Assembly: GCA_021204175.1 (NCBI GenBank)
Contig: JAJPZT010000017.1
Coordinates: 1 to 64,000 of the forward strand
Source of the DNA: Clostridiales bacterium
GTDB lineage: Bacteria; Bacillota; Clostridia; Lachnospirales; CAG-274
Direction of reading: 5' to 3'
Length of the DNA stretch: 64,000 bases
A program made the translations under genes and the position numbers. Below the pieces are notes generated by a model that was not told where the DNA came from, did not search any database, and saw only the letters and a list, made by a program, of their open reading frames with translations. Positions 28,728 to 36,400 of the stretch are shown here, one piece after another (position 1 is the first letter of the stretch; each line of letters opens with the position of its first letter).

Positions 28728-30475
28728 TTAACAAGCGATTTTGCCGATAAAACGGTAGTAGATTTCAACTTTTATTTGTCTGCCGTTGGTTTCATTTTCG
28801 CCGTCTAATTCGTTAATAGTGATTTTATCAATGAGTGTGTTTAAAATTGCTTCGTCAAGCTTTGTTATGGGAGCATAGTTTTAGTTTTCTATTAAGTCCG
28901 CAAAATCTTTGGCGGAGCGGCTTTGTTCGGCTTTTTGTGATAAAGCAGTTTGTATTTCCGTCAAGCTCCTTTTAAGGTCGGCTTCTTCCTTTTCAAGGGC
29001 AGCAGACATTGAAGCATAACGGTCGGCGGAAATTTTGCAGAAAACCTTATCTTCATACATACTCTGAAGAATTTTGTCTATTTCGGCAAGGCGTTTTTTC
29101 ATTTTTGTCTGCTCCTTTTCTGCGATATTCTTTTTGTTTTCGCTTTTTTCAGCCGAAATACCTATAAGACGGTTAATATATTCGGTTTTATCAGCGGAAA
29201 CAAGTCGGGCATTCCTGCGTATATCGTCCAAAACTATATCGTATAGAGCATCAAATTTTATGCTGTGGGCAGTGCAGATTGATTTACCATGTCTTGTATA
29301 AGCACCGCACTCAAATTTTGCACCGTACTTTGATCTTTTTTAGATTAATGAATATCCGCATTTTAACTAACAAAGGAAGTCCCACGCCTTTTAAGGTGAC
29401 GGGGCTTCCTTTTCATTCAGCAGGAGTGTAAACTCCTACTGGATGGGGCGTTGTTAAATGCAGCGCCGTTGGTCATAAGTGTTTTTGCGTCAGAAAAAAA
29501 TGCGCATAGTCATTTAACCAGTCCTCTGAAAATATTGTTCGGATTTGAGGCGGAAAAAGGCTTTTTAACACTCAGATGTTTTTGAACGGTTTCAAAATCT
29601 TCCCTGTTTACCAACGGTTCATGAGTGTTCGGTACTGTAATCCATTCGGATTTAGGCAGTACAATAAGCTTTTTATCTTTAAATGAACGCCTTGCATATT
29701 TATGACTTACCATATCTCCCACGTATACCGGATTACTTAAAATTTCCCTTACTGTACGAACACTCCAATAATATGCAAACTTGTCATTTGTGCCTTGCCC
29801 CTTCACTTTTTCATACTGTGCATAGGCTCTTGGTTTGAGTATGTGTTCTTTTTTGAACGCATTTGCTATTTGAAAACAGGTTTTGCCATCTAAAATCATA
29901 GCAAACATACGTTGTACGATAGGAGCATTTTCATCGGGAATAAGCTTGTGCCTGTCATCAGGTGACTTCATATAGCTGTACGGAGCTTTAGAACCGAAAA
30001 ACTCCCCGTTTAGTCCCTTTGTTCTAAATGATGAACGAATTTTGCGGCTTATATCTTTTGCGTACCATTCGTTAATAATATTCTTAAATGGAGCAAATTC
30101 ATTGTCGCCGTTTTTTGTATCAACATTATCGTTTATTGCAATAAACCGAACATCTTTTTGAGTAAAGAAAACTTCTGTATAATAGCCTGTTTGCAAATAT
30201 TCTCTGCCCAAACGTGACAGGTCTTTTACTATAACAGTTTCAACCTTGCCCACTTCGATTTCAGAAAGCAGTCTTTGAAAATCGGGTCTGTTATAATTTG
30301 TTCCGCTCCAACCGTCATCAATGAAGTATTCGCAGTTAATAAAGTTGTTTTCCTCAGCATAACGCTTAAGCATTGCCTTTTGTATCTGTATGCTCATACT
30401 ATCGCCGCTGTATTCGTCATCTTTGCTGAGCCTGCAGTAAAGAGCCGTTATATTATTAAATTGCTGTTTTTTCAT
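28728..30475 (-). pseudogene. Large serine recombinase (integrative/mobilizable element), disrupted
   Basis: N-terminal resolvase domain (LYCRLSKDDEYSGDSMSIQIQK) and recombinase domain in ORF 29510-30475; C-terminal zinc-ribbon and coiled-coil part (KYGAKFECGAYTRHGKSICTAHSIKFDALYDIVLDDIRR) in 28728-29335; interrupted by element at 29363-29511 and in-frame stops. Confidence 0.88.
29363..29511 (+). mobile_element. Structured noncoding insertion element, copy A
   Basis: TTAACTAACAAAGGAAGTCCCACGCC...GCCGTTGGTCATAAGTG...GCGCATAGTC shared with copy B; inserted in the recombinase gene. Confidence 0.75.
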
Positions 30476-30591
30476 ATGTATATCTTGTCCTTTCCAAACA
30501 GCAATTCAAGATTTATATTAATTTTACCAGTAATTTTGGGCTTTGTAAAGGTCTTTTGCAGTGATTTTCTTTATGTGTACTGATAAATGGT

Positions 30592-30620
30592 AACAGTTCA
30601 GCCAAATAATTCGCAAAACG
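30592..30620 (+). repeat. Partial copy of the 1950-2116 MITE-like element end
   Basis: AACAGTTCAGCCAAATAATTCGCAAAACG versus AACAGTTCAGCCAACTAATTCGCAAAACG: one mismatch in 29 nt. Confidence 0.75.
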
Positions 30621-30721
30621 CCCTTCAGGCGCTCGACATCTTTCGAGTTCCTATTGTTTTAAAGTTGTCTTTTCCCAAAGTTGTAAAATTACGTGCAGCA
30701 AAAGATAAGAGGTGATAGAAT

Positions 30722-31300
30722 ATGAAGCCTCGTTGTTTCAGCACAATAATGAATACATTATTGAAATATATGACCATAAGCAACAGCGGCAAGCAAATGA
30801 CACTGATGAATGTCGCTTTTGCCGAGTATAAAGAGAAAAACGGAAAAGAAGATTTTGAATTTGATAAGGGAAACGTCAGCAAATGGTTCAGTGGTGAAGA
30901 TAGGCAGTCGCCTTCTCTTGTAAAATTTTATGGGTCTATGGAAAATATGGAAGCACTTGTATTCGATATTCAATATAATATTTTCCCGCTTCCATATGAC
31001 AAGGAAAAAGCAATTGAAGAGCTATATTCTCTGCTTGAAAATGATTTAAGTCTTTCGAAAAGTAAAAAATGTGAAATTTCCGAAGGCTATCCTTATAACA
31101 GCGAAGAGGACAAAGCTGCATTTGTGGGCAGAGTAGTATTTTTGGGTTTACAGCAGAATAAATTGCTGTATAATCCAAAAACAGGGCAGCCTATTGACTA
31201 CAACGAAAAGTCACAAAATCTCAAAGATTATCTTTGCAATAATGTTATTCCGAAACCACAAAGATATTTCTGCGGCAGAGAAACGGATTTACAAGTTTAA
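30722..31300 (+). pseudogene. Truncated STAND-type NTPase-like protein N-terminus
   Basis: Ends in IPKPQRYFCGRETDL, the segment that precedes the P-loop in STAND-type ATPases, then is cut by fusion to relaxase sequence. Confidence 0.5.
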
Positions 31301-31774
31301 GGGCTATGAAGTTTGCTTTACAACCCATACTGGCAGAAATCATATCCACACCCACATCGTGGTAAACTCTGTTAGCTTTGAAAACGGCAAGAAATTCAAC
31401 TATTCCAAAAAAAGCTACAACAGTTCAAAGACTTGTCAGATCAAATTATAGCAGAACACGGCAAGGAAATCTGTCATAAGAATGATGAAATCACAACAAG
31501 CAATATTGGAGCTTACAAAGCTATAGAAAAAGCTGCGCAGGAAGTATATGACAGCCGGCTTTTAGATATGGTTACTGCCGTTATGACAACTAAAGTCAAG
31601 GCGACTTCACAGAGTGAATTTATCTCTTTGCTTGAACAGCAGAATATAAAAACAGTATGGCAGGACAACCGCAAGTACATAACATTTTCTGACAGTGAAA
31701 ATCACAAGGTCAGAAACAAAAAATATCCGAAACCTTTAAAATAAATTTGGACAAGGAGGTGCTATTAAATGAAT
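31285..31774 (+). pseudogene. Mobilization relaxase (MobA/MobL-like) fragments
   Basis: FKGYEVCFTTHTGRNHIHTHIVVNSVSFENGKKFNYSKK with HxHxH motif, frameshift near 31417, continuing as LQQFKDLSDQIIAEHGKEICHKN..., second frameshift near 31715, then cut by element copy B. Confidence 0.78.
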
Positions 31775-31967
31775 TTAACCAACAGAGGAAGTCCCACGCC
31801 CACCGACAAATCGTTTTAACAAATTTGGTCTTTGGGAAAAAACGATTTGTTGGCAGGCGGTGGGTACTTACTCTCCAATCAGTAGGGGTTTCAAGCCCTA
31901 CTGATTGGGGCGTTGATAAACGCCGTTGGTCATAAGTGTTTTTTCGTTAGAAAAAACGCGCATAGTC
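31775..31967 (+). mobile_element. Structured noncoding insertion element, copy B
   Basis: TTAACCAACAGAGGAAGTCCCACGCC...AAACGCCGTTGGTCATAAGTGTTTTTTCGTTAGAAAAAACGCGCATAGTC; extra hairpin ACAAATCGTTTT...AAAACGATTTGT. Confidence 0.75.
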
Positions 31968-31981
31968 TTTGATGTCAAATT

Positions 31982-32236
31982 ATGAAAGAGAAGCTGCCGG
32001 AACAGTCCAAGCCCTCAGAAACTCAATCGAGTGTTCAATCAGAAACAGACAGATTGATGATGAGCTTGGACAACGAAAACAAAAAACAAAACTCTGCACG
32101 AAACCAACAAGCGGCTGTCGGAGAAAACGGAACAGCTTCTAATTCAAGGACAGTATATTGGATTACATCAATGCTTTTTCTGTTGTTGGTAATCGGGTTT
32201 ATAGGCGGCATACTGTTTTACTTAATAAAAACCTAA
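31982..32236 (+). CDS. Small hypothetical single-TM protein, remnant of mobile element
   Basis: C-terminal TM (VYWITSMLFLLLVIGFIGGILFYLI); an alternative frame also reads relaxase-tail-like sequence. Confidence 0.35.
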   Translation: MKEKLPEQSKPSETQSSVQSETDRLMMSLDNENKKQNSARNQQAAVGENGTASNSRTVYWITSMLFLLLVIGFIGGILFYLIKT

Positions 32237-32445
32237 TACTCTTTTTCAAGACATATTGAAATTTTACCCAAACTGCAATTACAATCATTATTATCAGCTT
32301 GTTAATCTGCTTTGCCGATATTGTAAATATCAAAGGCAGTCTGAAATTAAATCTTATAGTATTATTTATGATAGCAGATATAGCGGTTATGGTTATAAGA
32401 GCAGTTTATGACTGCATAAAAAATTGGTAATAGCATAAAAATAAA

Positions 32446-32481
32446 ACCTCGGTTTTTAGCTGATTTGGTTAAAAGCCGAGG
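32446..32481 (+). terminator. Terminator-like hairpin
   Basis: CCTCGG...CCGAGG stem downstream of the mobile-element remnant. Confidence 0.45.
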
Positions 32482-32550
32482 AAATTATAAACAATGTTTG
32501 AAAATGAAGGGAGATGATAGATTATTTTATCGGAAGGAGGAATTATATAA

Positions 32551-33174
32551 ATGATTTACGGATATGCAAGGGTCAGCAGCAAAGACCAGAACGAGGACAG
32601 ACAGCTGATAGCCTTTGAAGAAAGCGGCTATAAATTTGACAGGATTTTTGTTGAAAAGCAAAGCGGAAAGGACTTTAACAGGGCTGAATACCGCAAAATG
32701 ATTAAGGCAGTCCGAAAAGGTGATGTTATTGTTATAAAGAGCATTGACAGACTGGGGAGAAATTATAACGAGATTATTGAGCAGTGGCGGAAGATAACAA
32801 AGGTTAAGAACGCCGATATAATTGTTTTGGATATGCCGATTTTGGACACAACGAAAAACAAGGATTTGTTGGGGACACTTATAAGCGACCTTGTTTTACA
32901 GCTTCTTTCCTACGTGGCTGAAAATGAAAGAGTAAACATAAAGCAGAGACAAACTGAGGGCATAGCCGCTGCCAAAGCCAAAGGTGTAAAGTTCGGAAGA
33001 AAGCCGATATATGATTATCGGGACTATATAGATGTTTACGAAAGGTTTAGACGGCAGGAATTAACCCAAAAGCAGGCTATGGAGCTTATAGGCTGCTGCA
33101 AAACTACATATTATCGTCTGATGAAGGATATAAGAGCCTTAAAAATGCTTGAATATGCTCAGACAGAATTATAA
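32551..33174 (+). CDS. Small serine recombinase (resolvase/invertase family)
   Basis: MIYGYARVSSKDQNEDRQ, DRLGRNYNEI, C-terminal HTH. Confidence 0.93.
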   Translation: MIYGYARVSSKDQNEDRQLIAFEESGYKFDRIFVEKQSGKDFNRAEYRKMIKAVRKGDVIVIKSIDRLGRNYNEIIEQWRKITKVKNADIIVLDMPILDTTKNKDLLGTLISDLVLQLLSYVAENERVNIKQRQTEGIAAAKAKGVKFGRKPIYDYRDYIDVYERFRRQELTQKQAMELIGCCKTTYYRLMKDIRALKMLEYAQTEL

Positions 33175-33217
33175 ATGATAAATTTCTTTCTTGGCAATAC
33201 TGTCTAACAATTCCTAA

Positions 33218-33353
33218 AAAAGTATACTTTAGTAGTCATAGCAGCTTTAAACAATTTATAACTTTATTATACCTTGTCTTTTGTATAAAAGTCAATATAA
33301 AAACCAGAAATTTTTCTGTAAAAAATGTGGTTCGCAAAAGTATACTTTAGTAG
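33218..33353. repeat. Two 18-bp direct repeats AAAAGTATACTTTAGTAG with a palindromic AAGTATACTT core
   Basis: Identical copies at 33218-33235 and 33336-33353, between resolvase and LRR genes. Confidence 0.85.
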
Positions 33354-33420
33354 GAAAATCTTTGATTTTTAAATAAGCGGTCACAGCGGCTTAAAGCCAA
33401 AAAAAGGAGGGATTTTTCCA

Positions 33421-36400
33421 ATGATTTACGAAAACAAAAACTTTAGGGGAGGCGGCGGAAGGCAGCGTCACAGGCTTAAAAGGCTTTGTGCTATGCTTGT
33501 AAGTGTGATAATGATTTTATCCTGCGTTCCTCCTGTTACCCTTTGGGCTGACGGAAATACGTCAGGTTACTGCGGTGAAAATGCATATTGGGAAATAACG
33601 GACGGCGTTATGACCGTAACCGGAACCGGCGAAATTGAATATTATGACGACTGGCAGGAAGATACCATAACGAAGCTTGTTATAGGGGAAGGTATAACCT
33701 CAATAGGCTACGAGGTATTTTCTATCCTTACCAATCTGACAGAAATTTCATTTCCCTCAACTCTTGAGGAAATAAGCTACTGGGCTTTTGACGGCTGCAC
33801 AAGCCTCGAAACAGTAGATCTTTCAGGAACAAACCTGACGGCTTTATACTACGGCGCTTTTTACGGCTGTACAAGCCTTAAATCGGTTTCGCTTCCGTCA
33901 ACTCTTGAAGCCTTTGATAAACCGTTTGACGGCTGTACAAGCCTTGCCGAAATTACAACTGCGGAAGGCGGAGAATATTTTTATGCCGAGGACAATGTTT
34001 TATTTGAAAAATATACCTATACAGACGAAGAGGATAACGAGGTAAACGCAGTAACAATAGCCTTATATCCTGAAGGGAAAACAGACGGTGAATATACAAT
34101 TCCCGACGGTGTAACAGGTATAGATGAAGACACATTTGCCGGAAACACTTATTTAAAAAACGTAACTGTACCTTCAAGCGTTGAATATATTGACGGCTGG
34201 GCATTTGAAAATTGTTCAAACCTTGAAACAGTAACATTAATTGAGGGCTTAACCCACATAGGCGACAGCGCTTTTTCCGGCTGCACAAGCCTTACAAGCA
34301 TAACAATTCCCTCAACAGTGAAAACTATTGACTTATATGCTTTTTACGGCTGTACTTCACTTTCCGAAGTAAATCTTTCGGAAGGTCTTGAATATTTGGG
34401 CTACGCAGTATTTTCAGACTGTGAAAGTCTCACAAGCATATATATTCCTTCTACAGTGACGGCAATTAGTGAATATGCCTTTTCCGGCTGCAGCGCTCTT
34501 GCTGAAATTACTGTAAGCCCGGAAAATGAAACCTACAGCACGGTCGGCGGTGTTCTTATGGATACAGACCAAACCGAGATAATTTTCTATCCTAACAGTT
34601 TAACAGCCACAACATTTGAAATTCCCGCAAGTGTAACATATATCGATTCAGGCGCATTTGCTTCAAACACTCATTTGGCTGAAATAACCGTAGCTGAAGG
34701 CAATGAAGCTTACTGCGGTATTGACGGTGTTCTTTTGAATATCGACTGTACGGAAATTATCTGCTATCCAACAGGAAAAACAAGCGCTTCCTACAGCATT
34801 CCCGACGGCGTAACAGGCATAAACGAATATATGTTTGCCTATAACACCTATTTAACATCGGTAACAGTGCCTTCATCAGTGAATTATATTGACGGCTGGG
34901 CATTCTACTACTGTACAAACCTTAAAACCATAACTCTTTCCGAGGGCTTAAGCCACATAGGCGACAGTGCTTTTTGGGGCTGTGAAAACCTTACAAGCAT
35001 AACAATCCCCTCAACAGTGAACACCTTAGATCTCCATGCCTTTGTAGACTGTACTTCTTTAAAGGAAATATATATTCCCAACGGAGTAAACGGCTTATAT
35101 AATGAGCTTTTCTCAGGATGTTCTTCTTTAACAACCGTATATCTGCCTTCAAGTATTAACCGGATAGACGATAATGTTTTTTCCGGCTGTGACAGCCTGA
35201 CTTATATTAGCTATGACGGAACGGAAGACAGCTGGAACAGTCTCAGCATAGGCGACGGAAACGATGCTCTTAATAATGCGTCATTTACCTACAGCACCTT
35301 CGACTGGAACATTGAAAACGAAGTTCTTTACATAACAGGCTCGGGAAGTATGCCCGACTATTCCGAAGACGATAATAACAGAGCACCCTGGTATAATTCT
35401 TATGATCAGTTTAACTCTGTTGTAATAGAAGACGGAATAACCTCAATAGGCAGCTTTGCCTTTGACGGCAGCGGTACAGTGGAAACAATAACCATTAACG
35501 GCAGCATAAGAAGCATAGGAAACGCAGCATTCCGAGGCAGTGCAATAACAAGCATAACCCTGCCCGATTCCTTAAAGTCAATCGGTGATTATTCTTTCCA
35601 GTCCTGTAATAATTTAACAACCTTTAACATACCCGTAAATGTAAGTTCAGTTGAAAGCAGAGCTTTTGTTACCTGTCAAAACCTTGAATCTATAACGGTT
35701 GACGAAAATAACAGCAGCTTCTGTTCCGAAAACGGTATTTTATACAACAAAGATATGACGAGGATATATGCCACAGGTATGGCTAACCCCAACATAACAA
35801 ACCTTGTTATACCCGATTCTGTATCATATATCAGCAAGGACGCTTTCGAAGGATGTTCGGCTATTGAAACTCTTATCATACACGAAGAGGGTTCCGATGC
35901 TTATATTTATCTGGCAAACAATGCTTTTGCAGGCTGCGAAAACCTTAAAAGCGCCGATATTTACGGAACAACCTATGAGCTTACAAGCTGGCTCTTTACC
36001 GGCTGTACAGGTCTTGAAAGCGTAACTATCCCCACAAGCGTAAATAACATAAGAGCGTATGCCTTTGAAAATTGTTCAAGCCTTAAAACTGTAAACTACA
36101 GCGGCAGCGAGGACGACTGGAACGGCATAAACATTTATGAAGGCAACGAATACCTTACAAACGCTTATGAAACAGGAGACATAACCTATACAATTGAAAA
36201 CGGCGTGCTTACAATTTCGGGCACAGGCAGAATGCCCAACTATGACAACGATGAAAACCGTGCTCCCTGGGCAGACAGCTATGACGATGTTACATCTATT
36301 GTAATTGAAAGCGGCGTAACATCCATAGGTGACAATGCCTTTAACAACAGCTGGTCTGTTGAAAGCATTTCCATAGCCGATACCGTTAAGAGTATAGGCA

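Noticed and set aside
31747-31935. 62-aa ORF MDKEVLLNEFNQQRKSHAHRQ...
   Set aside because: Its first residues are relaxase remnant and the rest is translation through the noncoding structured element copy B.
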